Part shown: in pieces, positions 1 to 6,868 of the stretch
Numbering within the stretch: the stretch's first letter is position 1
Layout: each line of letters opens with the position of its first letter
NCBI GenBank assembly: GCA_030609765.1
Contig: JAUWTE010000082.1
Span: 1 to 9,734, forward strand
Length of the DNA: 9,734 nt
DNA from: Acidobacteriota bacterium
GTDB taxonomy: Bacteria > Acidobacteriota > UBA890
Reading direction: 5' to 3'
Position numbers and translations under genes: made by a program
Notes under the pieces: generated by a model
Told to the model about the DNA's origin: nothing
What the model saw: the letters and a program-made list of their open reading frames with translations, nothing else
The model's database searches: none

Positions 1-1
1 G

Positions 2-469
2 ACCATGGCGAAGAAGTATCGCGAAGGCCGGCTCTCTGCTCCCGAGCCGGGAGCCTCCGTCACAGGGCTGCCCGAGAAGGCGCGGGAGGTCCTGGGAACC
101 TATCGGCAGGCGATGGATTGTTATGACCTGCAGGGCGGGTTGGCCGCCGCATGGGAGTTGGTGGCGGCCGCCAACCTGGCCATCGACAGCCACAAGCCCT
201 GGGAGCTGGCACGTGATGACGATCGGGCCACCGAGCTCGACTCGGTCTTGTACGAGCTCGTCGAGACCCTGCGCCACATCGCCGTGTTGGTGAGTCCGAT
301 GATGCCCGAGAAGGCGAGGGCCATGGCCGACCTGGTGAGTTGGCAGTTGCCTCGTGAGGATTGGCGGCTCGATTCGATGCTCGAGTCCTCACCCGGATCG
401 GTGCAGGTGAGCCCCGGCGAGCCGCTGTTCCCGCGCCTCGACCCCGACGACTACCTCGAAGCCGACTGA
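2..469 (+). CDS. metG: Methionyl-tRNA synthetase, C-terminal part (5' truncated by window)
   Basis: This is the C-terminal helical anticodon-binding domain of class I methionyl-tRNA synthetase, which charges tRNA-Met in the cytoplasm. The reading frame is open to the window edge, so the catalytic domain with HIGH and KMSKS motifs lies outside. Counting from the ATG at 5, the visible residues carry the family pattern: a KYREG segment after the catalytic core, then YRQAMDCYDLQGGLAAAWELV, NLAIDSHKPWELA (the usual N-x-x-I-D-x-x-x-P-W-x-L-A signature) and LRHIAVLVSPMMPEKA. The protein ends about 40 residues after the last helix pair, so the C-terminal tRNA-binding extension found in some MetG proteins is absent. 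The stop is TGA at 467-469. The next gene is convergent and ends 67 bp away. The ATG at 5 is internal, not a start. Confidence 0.9.
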   Translation, partial: TMAKKYREGRLSAPEPGASVTGLPEKAREVLGTYRQAMDCYDLQGGLAAAWELVAAANLAIDSHKPWELARDDDRATELDSVLYELVETLRHIAVLVSPMMPEKARAMADLVSWQLPREDWRLDSMLESSPGSVQVSPGEPLFPRLDPDDYLEAD

Positions 470-536
470 GGCTGTGGCAGGTCACCTGTGCGAGCGTCTG
501 CTTGCCCGAGCTTTCGCCCGACCTGACTCCAGGCCT
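470..536. other. Short convergent intergenic gap
   Basis: These 67 bp separate the stop of metG from the stop of the leftward ThiD-like gene. They contain an odd-length near-palindrome CAGGTCACCTG at about 479-489 but no stable stem followed by a T-run, so I see no intrinsic terminator. Confidence 0.5.
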
Positions 537-1274
537 CTACCCCAGAACGCGGTGTGGCGCGCGATCGAGCGCGCAGGCGTATCGGTGGGCCCGGTCGACG
601 GCCAAGCGCAGGGCCGTCCCTACCGCCAACTGACCGGCCAGCGCCGCTGCTGCCGCGGAAAGCTCAGCCTCAGGGTTGGGTTCTGGATAGTCGAGCAGAC
701 CGGCGCCGCTACCGTCGGTAAAAACGTCGATGCTGCGGCCCTCATGGCTGGCGGCCCGCAGCCAAACCGAGCGGGCGCCCGTTGCGAGGAGATTCTGGCC
801 AGCCGCCTTGACGGCACCGAGTGAGTGGTCGGCCAGCGTCACGATGCCGTTCGACCGCAGGGCCGGAGCTACCAGGGCGGTGGCTTCGGGTACGAGGCTT
901 CCGACGACCGCGGATAATGCCCCCCATCCCAGCAGAGGGCGGGCATCGAATTCCAAATTCAGCGGCGCCAAGACGATGGTTGGTGGCCCGATATCTGCTA
1001 GTCCCTCTGCAATCACGCGGACCTGACGGCGGCGCGCAATCAGTCCGATGACCGCGGCCAGCGGCTCTTCCGCAAGCGCTGCATCCATCATGCGGCGGAG
1101 CACCCGGATGGGGACCGGGTCGAATCTCTCGGGAGCGGAGGGAGTGCCTGTTGTGATTCCGGTAACCACCGGAAGCGGCTTCCCCCCCATGGCATTGATG
1201 GCCCTGATATCAGGTGCCATACCGTGGACGCCGGAGGGGTCGATATGGGAGACAACGAGGACCCTGGGACGCAT
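537..1274 (-). CDS. ThiD-like (HMP kinase / phosphomethylpyrimidine kinase family) protein, diverged
   Basis: This 245-residue protein has the order of elements of the ribokinase-fold ThiD family, which phosphorylates hydroxymethylpyrimidine in thiamine synthesis. Residues 9-23 (SHIDPSGVHGMAPDI) match the substrate-binding GSDPSGGAGIQAD element. Residues 24-44 fit the following helix and the V-x-T-x-x-T segment. Residues 152-187 fit the helix-strand 'AA-x-x-L-x-x-x-GA-x-x-V' and the E-G-x-x-x-D-V-x-x-D-G motif. The usual NTHGTGCTLSAAIA anion-hole helix is replaced at about 198-211 by PNPEAELSAAAAAL: the alanine-rich helix survives but the GTGC with its catalytic Cys is gone. The GG of the substrate loop and the K of KGGH are also changed. 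Activity may therefore be lost or altered. The ATG start is supported by AAGGA at 1284-1288, 9 nt upstream on the minus strand. It is divergent from the lolA-like gene. The length is slightly below the usual 260-270. Confidence 0.75.
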   Translation of the reverse strand: MRPRVLVVSHIDPSGVHGMAPDIRAINAMGGKPLPVVTGITTGTPSAPERFDPVPIRVLRRMMDAALAEEPLAAVIGLIARRRQVRVIAEGLADIGPPTIVLAPLNLEFDARPLLGWGALSAVVGSLVPEATALVAPALRSNGIVTLADHSLGAVKAAGQNLLATGARSVWLRAASHEGRSIDVFTDGSGAGLLDYPEPNPEAELSAAAAALAGQLAVGTALRLAVDRAHRYACALDRAPHRVLG

Positions 1275-1439
1275 TAGTGAAATTCCTTAGAGCTCGACAC
1301 AAACAGAGATAGGTAGTTCGCCAGGACTCGCCTGGTCATCGGGCTGTACCGCGCCCAAGCACTCCGGCAAGGTATGATAGCAGGAGCCGTGAACGCGCTG
1401 CTTTCCAGCTACAGCCTGATCGAGATCCAAGGAGGATTG
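1275..1439. promoter_or_regulatory. Divergent intergenic region between the ThiD-like gene and the lolA-like gene
   Basis: This 165-bp region must hold the upstream signals of two divergent genes. A -10-like TATGAT lies at 1373-1378 on the plus strand, but I find no convincing -35 at the right distance. A small dyad CCAGG-ACTCG-CCTGG lies at 1321-1335 and could be an operator or simply a hairpin. The minus-strand ribosome binding site AAGGA is at 1284-1288. An in-frame upstream ATG at 1374 overlaps the TATGAT and has no Shine-Dalgarno sequence, so I do not take it as the start of the next gene. Confidence 0.35.
1429..1435 (+). promoter_or_regulatory. Ribosome binding site that sets the lolA-like start
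   Basis: AAGGAGG lies 4 nt before the ATG at 1440. It favours that start over the in-frame ATG at 1374, which would add 22 residues ahead of the signal peptide. Confidence 0.75.
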
Positions 1440-2180
1440 ATGGCGTCGGGAGGAATCCGCCTGCGCCCGGACCGAGCCCTTTGCCTCGCTCTTGCCCTGT
1501 TCGTCTCCGTGCCGGTAACTGCGGCGGTATGGCCCGGTCCTGCCGCTGTCCGGCCAGGTGCCGCTGCGGTACAGGATGATCTTCCTGGGCCGGGCATCGA
1601 GCGACTCGTCGACCGGGTGCAGCGACGGCTCCGGGAGAGCGGTGATGTGGAGACCAGCTTCGTTCAGCGCCGACTCACCCGATTTGGCAGCGTGATCGTG
1701 GAGCGCTCGGGGAAGCTCTACGTTAGCCCTCCGGGCCGTATGCGCTGGGAGTACGATGAGCCTGCCGACCTATGGGTCACCGCGGGTGAGGAGGCCTATT
1801 TCTACCTCGTCGATGATCATCAGGTGCAGGTATTCCAGACCGAGGAATCGGAAGCGTCCCTTCTCCCGATCATGTATCTTGCCGGCGAGGGAGATTTGCT
1901 CAGGGACTTCGACATCGAAGAAACGGACTGGGGGCCCAAGCTGGCTCCGGGCAACATCCAGCTGCATATGGGGCCGCGCCGGGAGGATGCTTCCTTTAAC
2001 TTTCTGGTGCTCGAAATCGAGCCTATGACTGCTACCATCGCTCGACTCGTCCAGGTGGATCGGATCAGCAACACCATTGACTATCAGTTTCATGACATCG
2101 AGTATGACGTAGGGCTTCCAGAGAGCCTCTTTGATTTCGAGATTCCGCAGGGCGCGGACGTCGTTTACATAGGGGGCTGA
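1440..2180 (+). CDS. lolA: LolA-family outer-membrane lipoprotein carrier
   Basis: This is a 246-residue periplasmic LolA-type protein. LolA takes lipoproteins from the inner-membrane LolCDE ABC transporter to the outer membrane. The N-terminus (1-30) has RLRPDR followed by a hydrophobic run (ALCLALALFVSVPV), a Sec signal peptide with probable cleavage around AAV or shortly after. The mature domain shows family hallmarks: T72-S-F-V-Q (the S-x-F-x-Q strand), S90-G-K-L-Y-V with PPGRMRWEY at 97-105 (the classic G-x-L-x-V-x-x-P-x-x-x-R-W-x-Y), a YFYLVD strand near 120, and the C-terminal LFDFEIPQGADVVY at 230-243. The strong Shine-Dalgarno at 1429-1435 chooses the start. It ends 1 bp before the TTG of the polyprenyl synthase, so the two are probably co-translated. 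A role with another amphiphile rather than lipoproteins is possible because the family is structurally similar to lipid carriers. Confidence 0.85.
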   Translation: MASGGIRLRPDRALCLALALFVSVPVTAAVWPGPAAVRPGAAAVQDDLPGPGIERLVDRVQRRLRESGDVETSFVQRRLTRFGSVIVERSGKLYVSPPGRMRWEYDEPADLWVTAGEEAYFYLVDDHQVQVFQTEESEASLLPIMYLAGEGDLLRDFDIEETDWGPKLAPGNIQLHMGPRREDASFNFLVLEIEPMTATIARLVQVDRISNTIDYQFHDIEYDVGLPESLFDFEIPQGADVVYIGG

Positions 2181-2181
2181 G

Positions 2182-3183
2182 TTGTCGGCAGAGGGAGTCA
2201 AGAAATCCGCATCTTCGACGCTGGCCTACCAGCTCGTCATGGATCGACTCAAGCTCGTCGAGGAGGAGATCGTACGCGCCTCTCACTCCGAGGTGGCGCT
2301 GGTGCGCCGGCTGGCCGAGTACCTTCACCATGCGGGCGGCAAACGCCTGCGACCCGCCATGGTACTGCTGTGCGCCCAGGCGTGCGGCTACAAGGGGGAC
2401 GACGACATCGAGCTGGGTGCCATCGTCGAGTTCATCCACACGGCGACGCTGGTTCACGATGACATCCTCGATGAAGCCCAGTTGCGGCGCGGTCATGCCT
2501 CGGCGAACCAGATTTGGGGCAACCAAGTAGCCGTGCTTCTCGGCGACTACATTTACATCCGCTCGATGGCCATGAGTGTCAGCCTCGGCGACCTCCGCAT
2601 CGTCCAGATCCTCGCCGATGCCACGAGTCGCCTGGTCGAGGGCGAGATCCTCGATGTTTCTCATACCGGCGACGCCAGCATGACGAGGGAGATGTATATC
2701 GACATTCTCGATCGTAAGACGGCGTCGCTGTTCGCGGCCTGCAGCCTGTCCGGGGCCGTATTGGCGGGTGCACCGCGAGAGATCGAAGACGGGTTGGTCA
2801 TCTACGCGTGGAACCTCGGTATGGCCTTCCAACTCGTAGACGACTGCTTGGACTACGCCGCCGATCCTGATCGTCTGGGCAAACAGACGGGGGCCGACCT
2901 GCGCGAAGGCAAGGTGACTCTGCCCTTCATCTACCTGCTCGAGCGTGCAACCGGCGAGTCCCGTGAGCATGCGCTAGGTTGCCTGGGTAATGCCGAGCTG
3001 ACTCCCGAGAGCTTTGCGAGGGTGGTCGCGGACATGCAGGAGCACGGTTGCCTCGAGGATTCGCTCCGGGAAGCGCTGGCCTATTCCCGGAAATCCCAGG
3101 ATGGGCTCGCGGGGCTGCCGCCGTCGACTGCCAAAGAAGCTCTCGCCGAACTGCCGGATTTCGTCATCGCCCGCCAGCACTGA
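2182..3183 (+). CDS. ispB: Long-chain trans-polyprenyl diphosphate synthase (octaprenyl-type)
   Basis: This 333-residue all-helical synthase condenses isopentenyl diphosphate onto an allylic primer to make a long C40-C50-type chain, usually the quinone side chain. Motifs in order: GGKRLRP (52-58), the first aspartate-rich motif D93-D-I-L-D97 within HTATLVHDDILD, the LRRG arginine pair just after it (102), GDYIYIRS, KTASLF (179-184), the second aspartate-rich motif D220-D-C-L-D224 within FQLVDDCLD, and GKQTGADLREGKVTLP. Small residues ahead of the first motif (A88, T89) fit a long-chain product, as in octaprenyl synthases. I take the TTG at 2182 as start, 1 bp after the lolA stop, with AGGGGG at 2171-2176 as ribosome binding site. 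An ATG at 2239 (residue 20) is a less supported alternative. The lipoprotein gene follows after 11 bp. All catalytic residues I expect are present. Confidence 0.92.
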   Translation: MSAEGVKKSASSTLAYQLVMDRLKLVEEEIVRASHSEVALVRRLAEYLHHAGGKRLRPAMVLLCAQACGYKGDDDIELGAIVEFIHTATLVHDDILDEAQLRRGHASANQIWGNQVAVLLGDYIYIRSMAMSVSLGDLRIVQILADATSRLVEGEILDVSHTGDASMTREMYIDILDRKTASLFAACSLSGAVLAGAPREIEDGLVIYAWNLGMAFQLVDDCLDYAADPDRLGKQTGADLREGKVTLPFIYLLERATGESREHALGCLGNAELTPESFARVVADMQEHGCLEDSLREALAYSRKSQDGLAGLPPSTAKEALAELPDFVIARQH

Positions 3184-3194
3184 GGGCCCGCATC

Positions 3195-4145
3195 ATGTTC
3201 TCGAAATCCTCGAGCCCCGGGTCGCGCGCGAAGCGACGACACGTTCAAAGAATCGGACTCGTAGGCGCGGCACTCTGCCTAACCGTGACGGCGTGCGGCG
3301 GTCCGCCGCCTGTCAGCTCTTTGGGGCCGCGTCCGGTCTATCTCGAAGCCGACGAAGCCACGCTCATCGAGCACGCCAATGCCTGGACCGCGGCGGCGCT
3401 CTATGCCAAAGGGCAGTTGCGAATGTACTGGGCCGGCAACGAGGACGAGCGCCACGTGGATGTGCGGCTGTTCGCGACCCGCTCCGGTGCTATTCGTATG
3501 CAGGGAAATCGCACCCTGGTCGGGCAGATTTTCACGCTTGCGGCCGACGGGGCCGAGTTCCTGCTGCGGGTGCCCTCGCACGCGACGACCTATCTGGGGA
3601 TATCCTCAGCACCTGCCGCTCCCGAACCCGAACGACCATATTTTTCCCTGCGGCCGCACCATCTCACTGAGGCCCTCTTGCCTGAGCCCTTGCCCACGGC
3701 CGATTCGTCAACCACACAGGTGGCCCTCGAGACTTACCCTGACAAATATGTTCTTGCCTGGTGGCAGACGAATGCGACGGGGGAGATTGCACTACGTCGA
3801 CGCGTCACGATCAGCAGGACTGACCTGCGCGTTGCGCGCATCGAGGCGTTCGCGATCGATGGGAGGGTGTCTTTCGATGCATCCTACGGCGGCTACCTTG
3901 GGCCGGGCCTTGACGCCTATCCTGGCAGGATCGATGTCCGACGCCCCTGGGAGGAGTTGGTCTTCAGATTCGAAATCGAAGAGACCCGGCTCAACCCGAC
4001 CCTGCAGGCTGGAATTTTCAGCCTCGAGCCGATCGAGGGCTACCGCACCATTACCATCGAAGAGGCGATGGCCGAGTTTCGCTCTCAGGGTGGGGGAGGG
4101 GACAGTGATCCGGGCCCTGGATCTCCCTTCATCCCCGTCCCGTGA
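3195..4145 (+). CDS. Secreted lipoprotein, LolB/DUF4292-like
   Basis: This 316-residue protein starts with a basic N-region (SRAKRRHVQR), a hydrophobic core (IGLVGAALCLTV) and the lipobox V31-T-A-C34, so C34 should be lipidated. Residues 55-140 resemble the LolB/DUF4292 type of beta-sheet lipoprotein: an 'A-L-Y-A-K-G-Q-L-R' strand, VDVRLFATRSGAIRM, then T-L-V-G-Q-I-F-T-L-A-A-D-G-A-E-F-L-L-R-V-P, the typical strand pair ending in F-x-L-x-V-P. Residues 198-280 form a further set of strands. The tail 299-316 is rich in Gly and Pro. LolB-type proteins receive lipoproteins from LolA at the outer membrane; here that role is inferred from fold pattern and neighbours. The start has GAGGG at 3182-3186 with an 8-nt spacer, just behind the polyprenyl synthase stop. 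The family assignment is from pattern only and is moderately sure; the lipoprotein call is firm. Confidence 0.7.
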   Translation: MFSKSSSPGSRAKRRHVQRIGLVGAALCLTVTACGGPPPVSSLGPRPVYLEADEATLIEHANAWTAAALYAKGQLRMYWAGNEDERHVDVRLFATRSGAIRMQGNRTLVGQIFTLAADGAEFLLRVPSHATTYLGISSAPAAPEPERPYFSLRPHHLTEALLPEPLPTADSSTTQVALETYPDKYVLAWWQTNATGEIALRRRVTISRTDLRVARIEAFAIDGRVSFDASYGGYLGPGLDAYPGRIDVRRPWEELVFRFEIEETRLNPTLQAGIFSLEPIEGYRTITIEEAMAEFRSQGGGGDSDPGPGSPFIPVP

Positions 4146-4150
4146 TCGGT

Positions 4151-4167
4151 GCGGCAATCAGTGCCGC
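4151..4167 (+). other. Small perfect hairpin after the lipoprotein gene
   Basis: GCGGCA (4151-4156) and TGCCGC (4162-4167) flank a 5-nt loop, 5 bp beyond the lipoprotein stop. No T-run follows, so a terminator role is weak. Its position right ahead of a promoter-like sequence also allows an operator or a 3'-end stabilising role. Confidence 0.4.
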
Positions 4168-4172
4168 TAGAG

Positions 4173-4201
4173 TTGACGAGATGCAGACTGGGGAGGATAC
4201 T
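4173..4201 (+). promoter_or_regulatory. Candidate sigma70-type promoter for the ABC transporter genes
   Basis: TTGACG (4173-4178, 5/6 to the -35 consensus) and GATACT (4196-4201, 4/6 to the -10) are separated by 17 bp, the optimal spacing. The element lies in the only sizeable gap (133 bp) of the rightward series, which suggests that the permease, ATPase and anchored LolA-like genes can be expressed apart from the genes before them. Confidence 0.5.
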
Positions 4202-4278
4202 CACCCTTTGTTTTTGCTGGATTCCGAGCCCTCGTTTCTGGGTCGTTTCCGGCCGTCCCCTCGACGGATATCCTGAGC

Positions 4279-5391
4279 ATGACTTTCAACGTCCCTACCT
4301 TGATCCGCGCCAACATTTTCCAGCGGCGGACGCGTGCGGCTATCGCTATCCTCGCCGTGGCCATCGAGGTCACAGCGGTCATGCTGCTGGTGGGCCTGAC
4401 GAGTGGCACCATCAACGAGGTCTCCGGCCGCATACAGGCCCTCGGGGCCGACATCATGTTCCGCCCGGCCGGGTCCTCGCCGCTTCTGGGACTGAGCGAC
4501 ACCACCATGCCGACCTCAGCGGTAGACTGGCTGCTCGAGGTGGATGGCGTCGACAGCGCCTCGCCGGTGATGATCTGGACCACCTCACAAGTCGCGGACG
4601 CTCCGACCAACATGTTCGGCATCGACCCTGAACCGTTCGAGTGGGTTGGGGGCCAATTGGAGATTCTCGATGGCCGCCGCCTGCAAAGTGGCTACGAGAT
4701 CATTGTTGACCGTAGGCTGGCCAGCACCGAGGATTTGAGCGTAGGTCAGGAGCTTGAGATTCTCGGCCAGAACTGGACGATCGTGGGCATCTACCGTGCC
4801 GGCATCGGGGCCAGAATGATGGTTCCCCTGCCGACCCTGCAGGAGATTCTCGGCCTGCCGAACAAAACCCACGTCGTGTTCTTGAAGGTCGATTCCGGGA
4901 CCGAGCCGAGTGCAGTTGCCAACCGCATCGGGCAGGAGTTGCCGGGATACGAGAGCACGCTCATGGCGCAGTACGCCGAGGTGCTACGCGAGAACATCGT
5001 GGGACTCGATCAGTTCAACGGCGCCATCTCGAGTATCGCGGTGGTGCTGTCGTTTTTGGTCATTTTGCTGGCGATGTACACCTCTATCATCGAGAGAACA
5101 CGGGAGATCGGCATCCTCAAAGCGCTGGGGGCTTCCAAGACCTACATCATGCGCACGATCATCGGGGAGTCGGTCCTGCTGTGCTCCATCGGTGCGGCCG
5201 TCGGCGTAGGGTTCGCCTATCTGGCGCGGTGGGTGCTGGTCAGCCGGTACCAGACCCTGTCGGTGGAGTTCACGATGGAGTGGCTGATCTACGCTGTCCT
5301 TCTGGGCCTGGCGGGTGGAACGTTGGGCGCCTTTTACCCGGCCTTGCGGGCGGCCAGGCAGGATGCCGTCCGGGCCCTACGACACGAATGA
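4279..5391 (+). CDS. ABC transporter permease, MacB/FtsX (LolC/E-like) family
   Basis: This 370-residue inner-membrane permease has the MacB/FtsX topology: one N-terminal membrane helix (about 20-42), a large periplasmic MacB-core-like domain (about 43-245), and three C-terminal helices (about 248-270, 294-317, 334-353). The cytoplasmic loop after helix 2 carries the family signature ERTREIGILKALGAS (272-286), which contacts the ATPase, and the end has the usual P-A-x-x-A-A-R-x-D-x-V-x-A-L-R (354-368). Such proteins do not translocate through a pore but drive periplasmic work: LolCDE extracts lipoproteins and MacB drives efflux. Only one permease gene is present, so a homodimer is expected, unlike the LolC/LolE pair. 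The start ATG has a weak GGA upstream. The stop TGA overlaps the ATPase start (ATGA). The substrate cannot be read from the sequence. Confidence 0.88.
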   Translation: MTFNVPTLIRANIFQRRTRAAIAILAVAIEVTAVMLLVGLTSGTINEVSGRIQALGADIMFRPAGSSPLLGLSDTTMPTSAVDWLLEVDGVDSASPVMIWTTSQVADAPTNMFGIDPEPFEWVGGQLEILDGRRLQSGYEIIVDRRLASTEDLSVGQELEILGQNWTIVGIYRAGIGARMMVPLPTLQEILGLPNKTHVVFLKVDSGTEPSAVANRIGQELPGYESTLMAQYAEVLRENIVGLDQFNGAISSIAVVLSFLVILLAMYTSIIERTREIGILKALGASKTYIMRTIIGESVLLCSIGAAVGVGFAYLARWVLVSRYQTLSVEFTMEWLIYAVLLGLAGGTLGAFYPALRAARQDAVRALRHE

Positions 5392-6095
5392 CCATGGATG
5401 ACGCTCCCAGCATTCTGCGCACGGTGGGCTTGGAGAAGTCCTACGATCTCGGCAGGATCAAGGTGCGCGCTGTTTGCGGCATTGATCTGGCGATCAAGAA
5501 GGGCGAGTTCGTTTCGATCATGGGGCCTTCGGGTTGTGGGAAGTCCACTCTTCTCTATCTGATAGGCGGGATGACCAATCCAACGCGAGGCAGCGTCTTC
5601 GTGGGTGACACGGATATCACCCATCTGAGCGATAGCGAGCGCACGGCTCTGCGCCGCGAGAGGATCGGCTTCGTTTTTCAGCGCTTCAACCTCTTCCCGA
5701 CGCTCTCTGCCCTGGGAAACGTGCGTCTGGCTCAGGAGATTCAAGGGTGGAAGGACCGCAAGGAAGCCGGCGAGGGGGCGCGCGAGCTGCTAGGTTGGGT
5801 CGGACTGGCCGATAAGGACAGTCGCCGGCCATATGAGCTGTCGATTGGTGAGCAGCAGAGAGTAGCCATCGCCAGGGCCCTGGTAGGCATGCCCGAAATT
5901 CTGCTGGCGGATGAGCCCACCGGAAACCTCGACACGGACAACTCCCTGCAAATCATGAGGGTCTTCGAGTCGCTCAACGAGAAGCATAGCCAGACCATCT
6001 TGATGATCACTCACAATCCCGAGATTGCCGCCCGCGCCGATCGGACCATCCATATGCGCGATGGTAGGATTGTCGATGTGGAGGGAAAAAGCTGA
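5388..6095 (+). CDS. ABC transporter ATP-binding protein (LolD/MacB type)
   Basis: This 235-residue cytoplasmic nucleotide-binding protein powers the permease encoded just before it. Walker A is G46-PSGCGKST (46-54), the Q-loop is VFQRFNLFP with Q98, the signature is at 151-155, Walker B is ILLADEP (171-177, catalytic E176), the D-loop follows as GNLDTD, and the switch His is H209 in ITHNPE. Length and the R-x-x-x-x-G-F-V-F-Q-x-F-N-L sequence are typical of the LolD/MacB/FtsE group. The signature reads LSIGE followed by QQRVAIARAL, with Ile in place of the first Gly of LSGGQ/E. This is unusual but lies in an otherwise intact site. The start ATG at 5388 overlaps the permease stop (ATGA), indicating translational coupling; a second ATG at 5394 is possible. 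The stop shares one base with the next start. Confidence 0.93.
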   Translation: MTMDDAPSILRTVGLEKSYDLGRIKVRAVCGIDLAIKKGEFVSIMGPSGCGKSTLLYLIGGMTNPTRGSVFVGDTDITHLSDSERTALRRERIGFVFQRFNLFPTLSALGNVRLAQEIQGWKDRKEAGEGARELLGWVGLADKDSRRPYELSIGEQQRVAIARALVGMPEILLADEPTGNLDTDNSLQIMRVFESLNEKHSQTILMITHNPEIAARADRTIHMRDGRIVDVEGKS

Positions 6096-6868
6096 TGGCA
6101 CGAGCCGGACTACAGCTATGGGGCACGATGGGAAGGTGGGTATTTCTCAATTGGCCGCGCGGTTCCTGGCAGTACGACCTGATCTGCGGGGCCATCATCG
6201 CTGGCCTGTTCATCTTTCCCAGCCCCGAGCAGACAGAGATCACTCCGCTTGGACTCGACGACGTGCTCCGGGCTATCGAAACCGCCGACGATGGGCTTGA
6301 TTCTTTTGAGGCCAAGATGGTGACCACCGATCATTTTGTCCTCTTCGGCGACACCGAGATCGAGTCCGGCACCTTGGCCTACCTGAAACCGGGCTACCTG
6401 CGTCGCGAGCTGGTCGATCCCGCGCTGCACACCCTGATCGTTGGCGAAGGGGTGGCCAAGATTTACATTCCGCGCATCAACCAGGCACAGTTTTATCCCA
6501 TCGATACCTCGGAGGAGGGCCGCAAGCTGGTAGTTCCGGGCATGGCCTCGGCCTCCGAGCTGCGCGCCGCGTACGACGTCTCCCTCGCGGACGTTCAGCC
6601 GGACGACGGGGCGGGGCGGGTTTACGTCCTCGATCTCGTCCCGCTGCCGAATACCGAGGCGGCGAAACTCTGGACTTCGATCACGCTTTCGGTCCGAGAG
6701 GGCCAGTGGCACCCGGCTGAGCGCATCCTGATCACACAGCACAACGGCGATACGACCACCATCGAGCTGACGGACGTGGTGCGCAATCTCGACCTGAAGC
6801 CCTCCGACTTCGAGCTGGATCTCCCCGACGGCGTCGAGATCATCCGCCATTCAACCGCCGCAAACTGA
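6095..6868 (+). CDS. Membrane-anchored LolA-like (outer-membrane lipoprotein-sorting) protein
   Basis: This 257-residue protein has an N-terminal anchor and a LolA/MucB/LppX-like domain. Residues 19-28 read NWPRGSWQYD, followed by a hydrophobic helix (LICGAIIAGLFIFP, about 29-42) and no clear cleavage site, so I expect it to stay in the inner membrane with its domain in the periplasm. From residue 53 the pattern fits lipoprotein-sorting proteins: an amphipathic helix, a FEAKMVTTDHFVLFG strand, GTLAYLKPGYLRRELVDP (compare 'G-x-x-x-x-x-x-P-x-x-x-R-x-E'), V-G-E-G-V-A-K-I-Y-I-P, and a closing DLKPSDFELDLPDGVEII (233-250). It is coupled to the ATPase (TGATG overlap) and has GAGGG at 6081-6085 with a 9-nt spacer, so it is very likely a functional partner of the ABC transporter. 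It may act as a fixed receiver for cargo leaving the permease. The family call is by pattern. Confidence 0.78.
   Translation: MARAGLQLWGTMGRWVFLNWPRGSWQYDLICGAIIAGLFIFPSPEQTEITPLGLDDVLRAIETADDGLDSFEAKMVTTDHFVLFGDTEIESGTLAYLKPGYLRRELVDPALHTLIVGEGVAKIYIPRINQAQFYPIDTSEEGRKLVVPGMASASELRAAYDVSLADVQPDDGAGRVYVLDLVPLPNTEAAKLWTSITLSVREGQWHPAERILITQHNGDTTTIELTDVVRNLDLKPSDFELDLPDGVEIIRHSTAAN

Noticed and set aside
474..824. 116-codon plus-strand open frame after metG
   Set aside because: It is mostly antisense to the ThiD-like gene, which has clear family elements, and it has no domain of its own.
2065..2970. 301-codon minus-strand open frame
   Set aside because: It lies opposite the polyprenyl synthase, which has all catalytic motifs. 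The product has no recognisable domain and no ribosome binding site.
6116..6850. 244-codon minus-strand open frame
   Set aside because: It is antisense to the anchored LolA-like gene, which has a Shine-Dalgarno sequence, stop-start coupling and domain pattern.
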